A DNA stretch of 64,000 nucleotides. It comes from Phycisphaerae bacterium. Lineage in GTDB: Bacteria; Planctomycetota; Phycisphaerae; UBA1845. Shown here piece after piece: positions 15,917 through 24,751 of this stretch. Position numbers and translations under genes: made by a program. The notes beneath the pieces are model-generated. The model saw only the letters and a program-made list of their open reading frames with translations. It made no database searches and had not been told where the DNA came from. The stretch spans positions 1 to 64,000 of the forward strand of contig JAJVHU010000027.1 in NCBI GenBank assembly GCA_022072505.1, in the 5' to 3' direction. Each line of letters begins with the position of its first letter. The first letter of the stretch is position 1.

Positions 15917-16864
15917 ATGTGCAATCTCGTCATCCTGATTGCGGCGATCGCGGTTTCAAGCCCGGCGTGGACGCACGGCGCAACACGCGCGGACTCGTCC
16001 GCGCAGCCCGCGAAGACGTGGACGATCGGCATGAGTCAATGCAACAGAGGGGAGCCGTGGCGGGTTCAGATGGACGCGGACATCAAGGCCGCGGCGGCGC
16101 AACATCCGGAGCTGAAGGTCGTTTTCAAGGATGCGCAGAACGACTCGTTGAAACAGCGGGCGCACGTCGAGGAGTTCGTCGCGCAGAAGGTGGACGTGCT
16201 GATCATCAGTCCGAAGGAGGCGGCGCCGCTGACCGACCCGGTCGCGCGGGCGTACGACGCGGGCATCCCGGTCATCGTGCTGGACCGGGCGGTGATCGGG
16301 GACAAGTTCACGTGCTTCATCGGCGCGGACAACCGGAAGATCGGCCAAGCCGCCGGGGCGTGGATCGTCAAAGCATTGGGCGGCAAAGGGCGCGTCGTCG
16401 AGTTGAAGGGGCTGATGACGTCGGTCCCGGGGCAGGACCGCAGCGCCGGGTTCCGCGAGAGCGTCAAGGGATCGCGGATCGAGATCATCTTCGAGGCGGA
16501 CATGAAGTGGCTGGAGCCGGACGCGCGCAAGGAGATGGAGTCGGCGCTGTCGCGGTTTGAGAAGATCGACCTGGTGTATGCGCATAACGATCCCGGCGCG
16601 CACGGCGCGTACCTGGCGGCGCGGGCGGCGGGCCGGGAGAAGGAGATCCGCTTCGTCGGGATCGACGCGCTGCCTCACGAGGGCGTGCAGTACGTGCGCG
16701 AGGGGATTCTGGCGGCGACGTTCCAGTATCCGACCGGAGGCGCTGAAGCGATCGACACGGCGCTGAAGATCCTCAAGGGAGAGGACGTTCCGAGGCACGT
16801 GACGCTCGGATCGCGTCTTTTCACGAAGGAAAACGCGGACAAGGGCGGTGAGCCGATTGAGTAG
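15917..16864 (+). CDS. Periplasmic sugar-binding-type protein (LacI/YtfQ-like fold)
   Basis: Protein of 315 aa with a signal peptide (NLVILIAAIAVSSPAWTHG). The mature part is a type I periplasmic binding protein: TIGMSQCNRGEPWRVQMDAD, VDVLIISPKEAAPLTDPVAR, GIPVIVLDRAV, IDLVYAHNDPGAHGAYLAAR, and RFVGIDALPHEGVQYVREG. These resemble YtfQ/RbsB proteins that bind furanose or pyranose sugars. No ABC permease or ATPase is adjacent, so it may serve a distant transporter or a sensor kinase. AAAGGAAAG precedes the ATG at 15917. Its 3' end overlaps the start of hemW by 17 bp. Confidence 0.85.
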   Translation: MCNLVILIAAIAVSSPAWTHGATRADSSAQPAKTWTIGMSQCNRGEPWRVQMDADIKAAAAQHPELKVVFKDAQNDSLKQRAHVEEFVAQKVDVLIISPKEAAPLTDPVARAYDAGIPVIVLDRAVIGDKFTCFIGADNRKIGQAAGAWIVKALGGKGRVVELKGLMTSVPGQDRSAGFRESVKGSRIEIIFEADMKWLEPDARKEMESALSRFEKIDLVYAHNDPGAHGAYLAARAAGREKEIRFVGIDALPHEGVQYVREGILAATFQYPTGGAEAIDTALKILKGEDVPRHVTLGSRLFTKENADKGGEPIE

Positions 16865-18074
16865 CGAACCCGGCCGGGACGCCGCTGACGCGCCGGTCCG
16901 CGGGGCGTCCGCGGGCCTTTATGTACACATCCCTTTTTGTCATACAAAGTGCGGATACTGTGATTTTTACTCGGTTCCGCTGGGAGACCGGGCTACGGAG
17001 CCGCTGGTGCAGGCCGTCACGCGGGAGTTGGCGGCGCGCGTCGCCGCGTGTCCGCTTCCGATCCGCACGATCTTCGTCGGCGGAGGAACGCCGACGGTGC
17101 TTGACGCGGCGCAGCTTCGCGCCTTGCTGGCGCCGCTGGCGGAGACGGCGGGCGAGCATCGCGTGATCGAGTTCACCGTCGAGGCGAACCCGGCGACGGT
17201 GGACGACGAGAAGGCCGGCTTGCTCGTCTCCTGCGGCGTGACCCGGGTCTCGATGGGGGCGCAGTCGTTCGACCTGCGCGAGCTGGCGGCGCTGGAGCGC
17301 CTTCACTCGCCGGACGACATTCCGCCGTCGGTGCGCACGCTGCGCCGCGCCGGCGTCGCGCAGGTGAACCTCGATCTGATTTTCGGAATCCCGGGGCAAA
17401 CGCTCGAGAGCTGGAGCACGTCGCTGTCGCGTGCCGTGGCGCTGGAGCCGGATCACGTGGCCTGTTACGGCCTGACGTACGAGCCGGGGACGCGGTTGAC
17501 GACGCAGCTTCAGCACGGGCGGGTCGCACCGTGCGACGAAGACCTTGAAGCGGCGCTCTTTGAGCACACCGCGACGGAGCTGTCCCGCGGCGGATATGAG
17601 CAGTACGAGATCAGCAATTACGCGCGTCCGGGATGCTGCTGCGAACACAACCTGATGTACTGGAGAAACGAGCCGTATCTGGGGGTCGGACCTTCGGCGG
17701 CGGGGTGCATCGGCGGGCGGCGTTACAAGAACGTCGCGGACATCGGGCAATACGTGCGTCGCGTCGAGGAGACCGGGTCGGCCGAGCAGGAGACGGAAAC
17801 GCTGACCGCCGACATGCTTGCGATCGAATTCGTCATGATGCAGCTTCGGCTGACGGAGGGACTGTCGATCCGGGATTTTCGTGATCGGGTCGGGGTCGAT
17901 CCGCAAGCCTGGTTCGCCGGGGCGCTGGAGAACGCTCGGGAGCGGGGGTGGGTCGAGATCGACGAGGAGCGGATCGCGCTGACCCGCGCCGGGCGGATGA
18001 TAGCGAACCACGTGATGGCGGAGCTGGCGGCGGGGGGGCGCCGTCGGGTCCGGTCGCTGCCGGTGCGCCCCTGA
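16848..18074 (+). CDS. hemW: HemW-like radical SAM protein
   Basis: Protein of 408 aa with the radical SAM cluster motif CHTKCGYCDF near residue 31-40, then TIFVGGGTPTVLD, EFTVEANPATV, GVTRVSMGAQSFD, and NLDLIFGIPGQT. The C-terminal HemW domain is present (YEQYEISNYARPG, MYWRNEPYLGVGPSAAG). The CxxxCxYC-F pattern is that of HemW, the heme chaperone, not of coproporphyrinogen dehydrogenase HemN. The start is a GTG at 16848 inside the end of the preceding gene, so the two are probably co-transcribed although their functions are not obviously related. Confidence 0.92.
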   Translation: MSRLSSEPGRDAADAPVRGASAGLYVHIPFCHTKCGYCDFYSVPLGDRATEPLVQAVTRELAARVAACPLPIRTIFVGGGTPTVLDAAQLRALLAPLAETAGEHRVIEFTVEANPATVDDEKAGLLVSCGVTRVSMGAQSFDLRELAALERLHSPDDIPPSVRTLRRAGVAQVNLDLIFGIPGQTLESWSTSLSRAVALEPDHVACYGLTYEPGTRLTTQLQHGRVAPCDEDLEAALFEHTATELSRGGYEQYEISNYARPGCCCEHNLMYWRNEPYLGVGPSAAGCIGGRRYKNVADIGQYVRRVEETGSAEQETETLTADMLAIEFVMMQLRLTEGLSIRDFRDRVGVDPQAWFAGALENARERGWVEIDEERIALTRAGRMIANHVMAELAAGGRRRVRSLPVRP

Positions 18075-18354
18075 CGAGACGCGATAAAGGATCGTCCGGC
18101 GGCGCGGTAAGGAAGGCGTGCCGGGTCCGGGCGCTTTGTCGCCCCGCCGCCGGAACCGGAAGGCGTCTTTCGGTTGGGGATCGACAGATTTCGACAAGAA
18201 AGGCGGCGGTTCGGCTTGTCCGGACACCGCGCTCCAGTTAGAGTAATGTTTGTATCTTGTGCGGTGCGTAAAGGCGGCGTCGGCGGCGCAGTCCGGGATC
18301 GGCCTGGGCTACGTCGGCAAAGCGGCATCCTTGGATGATGAAAGGACGGAGACG
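18075..18354. other. Spacer between hemW and VOC gene, no gene seen
   Basis: No coding frame with protein character. The segment 18225-18275 (TTAGAGTAATGTTTGTATC) is less GC-rich than its surroundings and is the likely promoter region, but no pair of sigma-70 boxes with correct spacing is clear. Confidence 0.4.
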
Positions 18355-18831
18355 ATGGCGGGAAAGGTCAAACCGATACCGGACGGGTTTCACACGATCA
18401 CGGCGCATCTGATCGTCGGCGGCGCCGGCAAGGCGATCGACTTTTACAAGACGGCGTTCGGCGCGGAGGAGTTGTTCCGCATGCCGGGCCCGGACGGGCA
18501 GAGCGTCATGCACGGTGAAATCAAGATCGGCGACTCGATCGTGATGATCTGCGACGAGTTCCCGGAAATGTGCCGCGGACCGAAGACGATCGGGGGAAGC
18601 CCGGTGACGCTGCACCTGTATGTCGCGGACGCCGACGCGTCGTTCAACCGGGCGGTCAAAGCCGGATGCGAAGTGACGATGCCGCTTCAGGACATGTTCT
18701 GGGGCGATCGTTACGGCAAGCTGCGCGATCCGTTCGGGCATGAGTGGAGCATCGCGACGCACAAGGAGGATCTGACGCCGGAGCAGATCGGCGAGCGCGC
18801 GGCGGCGGCCTTCGGCGGTTGCGGGCAGTAG
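18355..18831 (+). CDS. VOC (glyoxalase/PhnB-like) family protein
   Basis: Protein of 158 aa from the ATG at 18355 (AAAGGA upstream). The pattern HTITAHLIVGGAGKAIDFYK, FGAEELFRMPGPDGQSVMHG, LHLYVADADASFNRAVKAG and FWGDRYGKLRDPFGHEWSIA is that of the PhnB-like branch of the vicinal oxygen chelate superfamily: two beta-alpha-beta-beta-beta units. Members bind metals or small ligands; a specific substrate cannot be assigned. It is encoded alone, 155 bp before the thioesterase gene. Confidence 0.88.
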   Translation: MAGKVKPIPDGFHTITAHLIVGGAGKAIDFYKTAFGAEELFRMPGPDGQSVMHGEIKIGDSIVMICDEFPEMCRGPKTIGGSPVTLHLYVADADASFNRAVKAGCEVTMPLQDMFWGDRYGKLRDPFGHEWSIATHKEDLTPEQIGERAAAAFGGCGQ

Positions 18832-18986
18832 CAAAAGGCAGGACGGGCGGACATCGCCGAACCTGGTGGGAATCTGGCGGGGGCGGGGATCGCTGGGGCG
18901 CGGTCTCCGCCCTTGCTCGTTGCCGGGGAACGCCTCGATCGGACCGGGAGGTTGCCGCTGCCGTGGGTTGCGCACACACTTCCGGT

Positions 18987-19454
18987 ATGTCGGATCAGGC
19001 GCGGTATGAGCGGTTGCTGGAGCGGATGCGGGGGGTGCCGGTGTTCTCGGCGCTGCGCTTTCACGTGGAGGAGTTCGGCGAGGGACTTTGCCGGATGACC
19101 GTGCCGCATGATCGCCGGTTTGACGGGATTTATCGCTCGTATCACGGGGGTTTGCTCGCCACGGTGGCGGATTCCTCGGCTTGCATGGCGATCCTGACGC
19201 TGACCGGTCCTGACGAGCACGTGACGACGACGGACATGACGATCCGGTTCCTTGCGGCGTGTTTGACGGACGTGACCGCGGTGGCGAAGGTCATCAAGCT
19301 GGGCCGGACGCTGTGTCCGGTTCACGTCGAGTTGTTCGACGCGGGGGGCAGGATGGTGGCGGTGGCGCAGGTCACGTACATGCGCCTGCCGGCGGCGCCG
19401 AGCCACGCGGGGCGCGGCGCGGCGACCCCGGCGTCGCGGAGAGATTCGGAATGA
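18987..19454 (+). CDS. PaaI-type hotdog thioesterase
   Basis: Protein of 155 aa. The hotdog core shows RFDGIYRSYHGGLLATVADS (the HGG and the following Asp-containing helix are the PaaI signature), TTTDMTIRFLAAC and ARVIKLG-like strand KVIKLGRTLCPVHVELFDAG. Such enzymes hydrolyse acyl- or aryl-CoA thioesters. The C-terminal ~20 residues are an Arg/Ala-rich tail. The stop codon overlaps the next start as ATGA, indicating translational coupling with the ATP-grasp ligase. Confidence 0.87.
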   Translation: MSDQARYERLLERMRGVPVFSALRFHVEEFGEGLCRMTVPHDRRFDGIYRSYHGGLLATVADSSACMAILTLTGPDEHVTTTDMTIRFLAACLTDVTAVAKVIKLGRTLCPVHVELFDAGGRMVAVAQVTYMRLPAAPSHAGRGAATPASRRDSE

Positions 19455-20428
19455 TGCGGGTTGGGCTGACGTACGATCTTCGCGTCGACTACCTGGCGAT
19501 GGGATACTCGGAGGAGGAGACGGCCGAGTTCGACCGGCCGGACACGATCGACGCGATCGACGGCGCGCTGAAAGAGCTGGGTTACCGGACGGACCGGATC
19601 GGCCACATCCGGCAGCTCGCCGCGCGGCTGGTGGCGGGGGACCGGTGGGACATCGTGTTCAACGTGGCGGAGGGGCTGCGCGGGGTGGCGCGGGAGGCGC
19701 AGGTTCCGGCGCTGCTCGACGCTTACGAGATTCCTTACACGTTCTCGGATCCGCTGGTGCTGGCGCTGACGCTGGACAAGGGGCTGACAAAGCGCGTCCT
19801 GCGTGATCTCGGCGTGCCGACGACGGATTTCGCGGTAGTGGCGTGCGAGGCGGACGTGGACCGGGTGCGCCTGAATTACCCGCTTTTCGCCAAGCCGATC
19901 GCCGAGGGCACCGCGAAGGGCATCGACGCGAAGTCGAAGATCGACGGACCGCCGGAATTGCGCGAGAAGTGCGTCAGCCTTCTTCAGCGCTTCCGCCAGC
20001 CGGTTCTGGTCGAGCCGTATCTGTCGGGGCGCGAGTTCACCGTGGGCATTACAGGGACGGGGGAGCGTGCGGCCGCGATCGGAACGCTGGAAGTCGTGCT
20101 CAAGCCGGGCGCGGAAGCCTTCGGTCACACGTATCACAACAAGGAGCACTGCGAGGAACTGGTCGGGTATCCGCGGGCGGACCGGGCGTCGGCGGACGAA
20201 GCGGAGCGGATCGCGCTGGCGGCGTGGCGCGGGCTGAACTGCCGCGACGGGGGGCGGGTGGATCTCCGCTGCGACGCCGCGGGGCGGATGCAGGTGCTGG
20301 AGATCAATCCGCTGGCCGGGCTTCATCCGTCGCATTCGGACCTTCCGATCCTCTGCACCGCCGTCGGTTTGTCCTATCTCGATCTGATCCAGCGGATCAT
20401 GATGTCCGCGCGGGAGAGGTTGGCGTAG
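19451..20428 (+). CDS. ATP-grasp ligase related to D-alanine-D-alanine ligase
   Basis: Protein of 325 aa starting at the ATG that overlaps the preceding stop (ATGATG; the second ATG at 19454 is an alternative). The N-terminal domain has VGLTYDLRVDYLAMGY and WDIVFNVAEGLRGVAREAQV, the latter like the N-E-G segment of D-Ala ligases. The ATP-grasp core follows: TLDKGLTKRVLRDLGVPTTD, YPLFAKPIAEGTAKGI, VEPYLSGREFTVGI, and the metal-binding VDLRCDAAGRMQVLEINPLA. It lacks the position expected of the cell-wall enzyme (no mur/fts neighbours), so another amide- or ester-forming substrate is likely. Confidence 0.85.
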   Translation: MMRVGLTYDLRVDYLAMGYSEEETAEFDRPDTIDAIDGALKELGYRTDRIGHIRQLAARLVAGDRWDIVFNVAEGLRGVAREAQVPALLDAYEIPYTFSDPLVLALTLDKGLTKRVLRDLGVPTTDFAVVACEADVDRVRLNYPLFAKPIAEGTAKGIDAKSKIDGPPELREKCVSLLQRFRQPVLVEPYLSGREFTVGITGTGERAAAIGTLEVVLKPGAEAFGHTYHNKEHCEELVGYPRADRASADEAERIALAAWRGLNCRDGGRVDLRCDAAGRMQVLEINPLAGLHPSHSDLPILCTAVGLSYLDLIQRIMMSARERLA

Positions 20429-20673
20429 ATCCAGCCGCGTTCGGCACGTCGTGTGTGTTCGTCACCGTGTTGGACAGGAACGTTTTCCGACCGGCGCGGT
20501 TCGGTAAGAGGAACGGTTCCTCACGGGGGCGGTGCGGCGCGAGATGAGCGTTCGCGCGGGCTGAAGCCCGCGGCTCGGGGAGGGGCTTCACTTAGACGCG
20601 GTTTCAAAACCCTCGGAGCAGGGCGAAAAAAGAACGCTTCCTTACGGGCGCGGCTCGGTTTTGCAACCGCGCC
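20429..20673. repeat. Intergenic with GC-rich inverted repeat and dispersed repeat copy
   Basis: The stretch 20551-20578 holds the GC-rich family (GCGCGGGCTGAAGCCCGCGG), which forms a CGGGCT/AGCCCG hairpin. A dispersed 29-bp copy is at 20632-20662 (GAACGCTTCCTTACGGGCGC then GGCTCGGTTT). A degenerate version of the latter appears near 20480-20535. Confidence 0.8.
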
Positions 20674-21693
20674 TTAGAACCGGTAGCGGAACGCCGTGGT
20701 GATGTTGTAACCGTTGTATTCCTCGGGGCGGTAGAAGTGAAACGTGTAGTGGATCGACGCCGCGAAGGAGCAGCGGTCGTCGATCGGCAACTCCCAGCCC
20801 AGCCCGATCAGGTAGGAAAACAGCCAGTCCTCGATCGACTGCGTGTCCTTGTAAATCTTGACAAGGGGCGCCAGTCCGACGTAACCGCGCCCGCGGGCGC
20901 GCACGTAACCGATCTCAACGCCTGACAGCAGAAAAGGACGGCTGGCCTGAAAGCGCTGCCGCCAGTTCGGGTAGTTGGCGTGCTTCGGTTTTCCCCAGGG
21001 ATAGAGGTCGGTGGTCAGCCCGGTGAAGATGAAATTGTATTGAAAGTCGACGTCGATGTTGATCAGGGCGACGCGATCGTGATTCACGTCGCCGCCGAAC
21101 CCGTATCCGAGATAGAAGTTCCAGGTGAGCCAGTCTGTTTCCCTGCGGCCGATGCCGAGGTACTGCGTGGTCATGCCCCAGTCCGTTTTTCGGTTGCGCG
21201 GGGTGTAAGGCTCATCAAACAAGCCGACGGCGTCGAGGGCGAGGAGGGGGTCAAGTCGAAGATCAAGTTTCTTCGAGGTCTCCTCAAGGCGAACCTGCCC
21301 GAGACGGAACCCGACGTCGAGATACCAGAAATCCTCGTCTGCATGCACGCCGTGGGAGAAAAGTCCCGGTCGTTCGGTGAGGGCGTCCAGCGAAGGCGGC
21401 CGGGCCTCGGCGGGCACCCCCGGATCCGTCGCTGACGCAGGAGCGGTCTGCGCCTCCTCGGATTGCACATCCCGCGACGTCGTCGCGTCCGAGGATTGCC
21501 CGGGTTCGGCGCGTGATTCGTTATCCGACGCAAAGATGCGGAAGGGGCCTTTCAGCTCCCAGGGTTCCGCGACGCGAAAGTCGCGGCGGTCGCCGGGGGC
21601 GGACCGGCATCCGGCAAGAGCGAGGAAGGCACAGGCCAGAACCGGACTTGCCGCGTGGCGGAAGCGCTGGCGCGGGGTTGGGCGAGTATTCAT
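20674..21693 (-). CDS. Lipoprotein with beta-barrel-like C-terminal region, unknown
   Basis: Protein of 339 aa. A basic N-terminus leads to a lipobox (LACAFLALAGCRS, Cys ~29), so the N-terminus should be lipidated. A Ser/Thr/Ala-rich linker spans ~55-105. The rest alternates aromatic and polar residues in strands (FWYLDVGFRLGQVRLEE, WLTWNFYLGYGFGGDVNHDR, VDFQYNFIFTGLTTDLYPW, YNITTAFRYRF) and ends in Phe, as in outer-membrane beta-barrels. A lipidated barrel is unusual. No family recognised. The ATG at 21693 is the first start; the gene diverges from the hydrolase at 22093. Confidence 0.75.
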   Translation of the reverse strand: MNTRPTPRQRFRHAASPVLACAFLALAGCRSAPGDRRDFRVAEPWELKGPFRIFASDNESRAEPGQSSDATTSRDVQSEEAQTAPASATDPGVPAEARPPSLDALTERPGLFSHGVHADEDFWYLDVGFRLGQVRLEETSKKLDLRLDPLLALDAVGLFDEPYTPRNRKTDWGMTTQYLGIGRRETDWLTWNFYLGYGFGGDVNHDRVALINIDVDFQYNFIFTGLTTDLYPWGKPKHANYPNWRQRFQASRPFLLSGVEIGYVRARGRGYVGLAPLVKIYKDTQSIEDWLFSYLIGLGWELPIDDRCSFAASIHYTFHFYRPEEYNGYNITTAFRYRF

Positions 21694-22092
21694 GCGGCGT
21701 GCCTGCCGTTTCTGGACTGCGAGGATTTCACAAGGAATTTGGTGTTTCCTGGACTTATCCGCCGAGATCGCCCGGAACGGAACACACAGGGTATCGACAA
21801 ATCGTTAATCCTTTTTTGACAAAAGGTTGGTACAGGTTCTCGGACGTTGACCGGGTGGCGTTGATTCGGACCGGCGGTTAGGTTACCGGTCGGCGCAAGG
21901 CCGCTCGGGTGTTCGCCGAGGTTCGGCGTCGCGCCTACGATCGGTTGAGCGGAACGCGGAAAGAAGCACCGCCTTCGCCAGGGGCAGGGAAAGAAGCGCT
22001 CTCCCCGAAGGATGCCGAACGTGGTGCAGGGGCCGCTGCGTCCGACGGACGCGGCAGGGTTCCTGTCGTGGGTGGGTTGCGGGGGGAAACTC
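21694..22092. other. Divergent promoter region, no gene seen
   Basis: The 399 bp between divergent genes include an AT-richer stretch at 21785-21845 (ATCGTTAATCCTTTTTTGAC). A TTGACA at 21816-21821 has no acceptable -10 box at 16-18 bp on either strand. GGGGGG followed by AAACTC precedes the ATG at 22093 and serves as its ribosome binding site. Confidence 0.45.
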
Positions 22093-22887
22093 ATGTCATC
22101 TCGCACGAACGGGTGGTCGATCGAGTGCGTCGCGGTCGACCTGAATACTCAGCGGGATTTCTGCCATCCCGGCGGCGCCTACCCGGTGGCGAATCTCGAG
22201 ACCTTCCTGCCGGCGCTTCAGCGCACGGTGGAGTGGGTCAGCCGCCAGGAGGTTCCGATCGTCTCGTCGCTCGACTCCCATCGCAAGTGGGAGGTGGACC
22301 GCGAGGGCATCCCGCGTCACTGCGTGGACGGCTCGGAAGGGCAGCGGAAACTGGAGTTCACGCTGATGCCCCCGTGGCGCGTGGTGGAAGGCGACAACAC
22401 GCTCTGGGCCCCGATCGACGTCTTCACCTCCTGCCGCCAGGTCATCTTCCGAAAGCGGACCCGCGACTTCTTCGCCAACCCCAAGGCCGACCGGTTTCTG
22501 ACTCAGCTTCCCGCGCTGGAATACGTGATCTTCGGGCTGGCGATCGAGACCTCGGTGAAGAACGTGGCGCTGGGGTTGATTGCAAGGCACCGGCGGGTGC
22601 GGGTGGTGGCGGACGCCTGCGGATACTGGAACAAGTCTGAGGCGGACCTCGCCTTGCGTCAGATTGAGGCGAAAGGGGCCCAGCTTCTGACGAGCGCAGA
22701 GCTGGTCGGACAGTCGGTCGAGCGTCGGCGCCTGACCTGGGCGGAGCGTGACGAGGCGGCCGCCGGGTCGAACGGGCTTTCCGCGGCATATTTGCACGCT
22801 CCGGCTCCGCCGACTAGCATCCCCGCGTCGATGAACGGAAAGCGAACGCCGGGCGGTTCTGGAGACGCGGCGGCGGCGCGGCGGTGA
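22093..22887 (+). CDS. Isochorismatase/nicotinamidase-like hydrolase
   Basis: Protein of 264 aa. Features of the cysteine hydrolase family: catalytic Asp in AVDLNTQRDFCHPGGAYPVA, SSLDSHRKWE, a Lys region in RQVIFRKRTRDFF, and the loop LEYVIFGLAIETSVKNVALG, where the usual catalytic Cys in the GxxxxxCV pattern is replaced (reads AIETSV). Because this nucleophile appears to be missing, the enzyme may be inactive or use a different chemistry. The start at 22093 is preferred over 22012 because of the Gly-rich Shine-Dalgarno. The C-terminal ~40 residues are low complexity. Confidence 0.78.
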   Translation: MSSRTNGWSIECVAVDLNTQRDFCHPGGAYPVANLETFLPALQRTVEWVSRQEVPIVSSLDSHRKWEVDREGIPRHCVDGSEGQRKLEFTLMPPWRVVEGDNTLWAPIDVFTSCRQVIFRKRTRDFFANPKADRFLTQLPALEYVIFGLAIETSVKNVALGLIARHRRVRVVADACGYWNKSEADLALRQIEAKGAQLLTSAELVGQSVERRRLTWAERDEAAAGSNGLSAAYLHAPAPPTSIPASMNGKRTPGGSGDAAAARR

Positions 22888-22917
22888 TTCATCGGCCATC
22901 GAGCGAAACCCACGGTC

Positions 22918-23196
22918 ATGGCGAAGAAACGGAAGCTTCCGAAACAACTGGCGATCCTGGACGAGGATTTATGCACCGGTTGCGACGCGTGCGTGACGGT
23001 CTGCCCGGTGGACTGCATTGACAAGATTTCCGACCCGAATCACCCCGGGTACGCGATGGGCGTGTGTACGATCGATCTTTCGGTCTGCATCGGGTGCAAG
23101 CTCTGCGCGCAGGTCTGTCCGTGGGACGTGATCACGATGGTTCCCACCGAGGAAGTGCAGCGCGTTCCGCGGTATCAGGAGCTGCTCGAAGTGTAG
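22918..23196 (+). CDS. 2[4Fe-4S] ferredoxin
   Basis: Protein of 92 aa with two cluster motifs, CTGCDACVTVCPVDCI and CIGCKLCAQVCPWDVI, each of the CxxCxxCxxxCP type. The spacer (PNHPGYAMGVCTIDLSV) is longer than in clostridial ferredoxins, as in ferredoxins of photosynthetic or aerobic bacteria with a similar inter-motif region. It should be a soluble cytoplasmic electron carrier. It starts 30 bp after the hydrolase and is probably co-transcribed with it. Confidence 0.93.
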   Translation: MAKKRKLPKQLAILDEDLCTGCDACVTVCPVDCIDKISDPNHPGYAMGVCTIDLSVCIGCKLCAQVCPWDVITMVPTEEVQRVPRYQELLEV

Positions 23197-23455
23197 CCGC
23201 GACGCGCGTGACGATCTGATGCCGACGGTGCAAGAACGTCCCGCCCCGCCTGTCAGCCGCCGATCGAGATCCGCTCGCCTCCCCGTCGGTTGCATCGAAC
23301 GTCCCGTCTTCCGCAAGGGCGCGCCGGACCGTCGGCGGTCGCAGCGGCGGCGAAGAAGGGCTGAAGATGCGTTTGCGGGGTGCGGAGGGCGCGATTCAGG
23401 CCGTTTCGCGGCGGGATGAACGACGGAGTCGGAACGAGATGCGGGAGCAGGTGAC

Positions 23456-24751
23456 GTGAACGTGTCAGCGGGCGTGGAGGGAGCTTCAGCGAAGAAACCC
23501 GGCGCGGAGGGCGCGTACCGGATGGTGACGCGTTCGGCCGACCTGGCGGAGATCGCGGCGCGGGCGCGGGCGGCCGGGCGGTTCGCGCTCGACACCGAGT
23601 TCGTGATGGAGGACGTTTACGAGCCTGAGCTTTGCCTCGTTCAGATGGCGCTGCCGGACGGCGTGTTTCTGATCGACGCGAAGACGAAAGTGGACCTGGC
23701 GCCGCTGTGGGATCTGGTGACCGATCCGGCGGTGGAGACCATCGTCCACGCGGGGCAGGAGGATCTGGCGATCTGCGCCGCGGCCGCGGGCCTGCCGCCG
23801 CGCAACGTCTACGATGTTCAGGTCGCCGCGGGGCTGGTGGGACCGATCTACCCGATCAGCCTGTCGAAGCTGACGCAGCAGGTGCTGCACGTGCGGATGC
23901 ACAAGTCGCAGACGCTGACCGACTGGCGCAAGCGCCCGCTTTCGGAGGAGCAGCTTCGTTACGCCGCGGAGGACGTGGCGCACCTCCTGCCGATCCGCGA
24001 CAAGCTGCACGCAAGGCTGACGAAGCTGGACCGCCTCTCGTGGGCGGAGGAGGAGTTTGCGGTTTTTGAGCAGATGCACCTTTATGACCGCCCGCCCGAG
24101 GACCGCCTGCGCCGCGTGAAGGGGACGGGATCGTTGTCCGGGTCGGAGCTTCGGGCGGCGCTGGACCTGATGGCGTGGCGCGAGGAGCTGGCGGGACGCC
24201 TGAACCGTCCGGCGCGGGCCGTCCTGAAGGATCATCTCCTTGTCGAGATCGCCCGGCACGGGTGGACGCGGACGGAGCAAATACGCTCGTTGCGGGGGCT
24301 GAACCTGCGCAAAGACCACGTGCGCGAAATGTGCGAAGTTCTCGAAAAATCCGCGAAGCAGCCGCCCGCGCCGAGGACCGGACATCGCAGCGTGCGCTCC
24401 GAACATCCGCTGGACGGCGTTCTCATCTCACTGCTCACCGCCGTCCTGCGCAGCGAGGCGGCGCGCCTCGACGTGTCTTACAGCCTGCTGGCGACGAAGC
24501 AGGCGATTCAGGGGGTCGTCGAGCCGTTCGTGGACGGCGGGCTGGACAAGCTTGCCGAACCGCCGCTGCTGATGCGCGGGTGGCGCGGCGAGGCGGTGGG
24601 GCGGACGCTGCGCAAGATTCTCCGTGGCGCGTGCGCGATCCAGGTGAATCCGTCCGGGCAACGCGCCCCGCTGCGCATCCGCCGCCTCGCCTCCTCGCGC
24701 CCCGGGAACCGTCCGTCTTCCGATCGCGAGACGGTTGACGACGGACGGTGA
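23456..24751 (+). CDS. rnd: Ribonuclease D
   Basis: Protein of 431 aa with the DEDDy exonuclease motifs: FALDTEFVMED (Exo I), TIVHAGQEDLAI (Exo II) and RYAAEDVAHLLPI (Exo III, Tyr and Asp). An HRDC domain follows (LSGSELRAALDLMAWREELA, RPARAVLKDHLLVEIARHG). RNase D trims 3' ends of tRNA and other stable RNAs. The GTG at 23456 is used with GGGAG upstream; an in-frame ATG 22 codons later (MVTRSADLAEIA) is a possible alternative because the first ~22 residues are poorly structured. Confidence 0.92.
   Translation: MNVSAGVEGASAKKPGAEGAYRMVTRSADLAEIAARARAAGRFALDTEFVMEDVYEPELCLVQMALPDGVFLIDAKTKVDLAPLWDLVTDPAVETIVHAGQEDLAICAAAAGLPPRNVYDVQVAAGLVGPIYPISLSKLTQQVLHVRMHKSQTLTDWRKRPLSEEQLRYAAEDVAHLLPIRDKLHARLTKLDRLSWAEEEFAVFEQMHLYDRPPEDRLRRVKGTGSLSGSELRAALDLMAWREELAGRLNRPARAVLKDHLLVEIARHGWTRTEQIRSLRGLNLRKDHVREMCEVLEKSAKQPPAPRTGHRSVRSEHPLDGVLISLLTAVLRSEAARLDVSYSLLATKQAIQGVVEPFVDGGLDKLAEPPLLMRGWRGEAVGRTLRKILRGACAIQVNPSGQRAPLRIRRLASSRPGNRPSSDRETVDDGR

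Noticed and set aside
21816..21821. TTGACA as a -35 box
   Set aside because: No -10-like hexamer at 15-19 bp on either strand.
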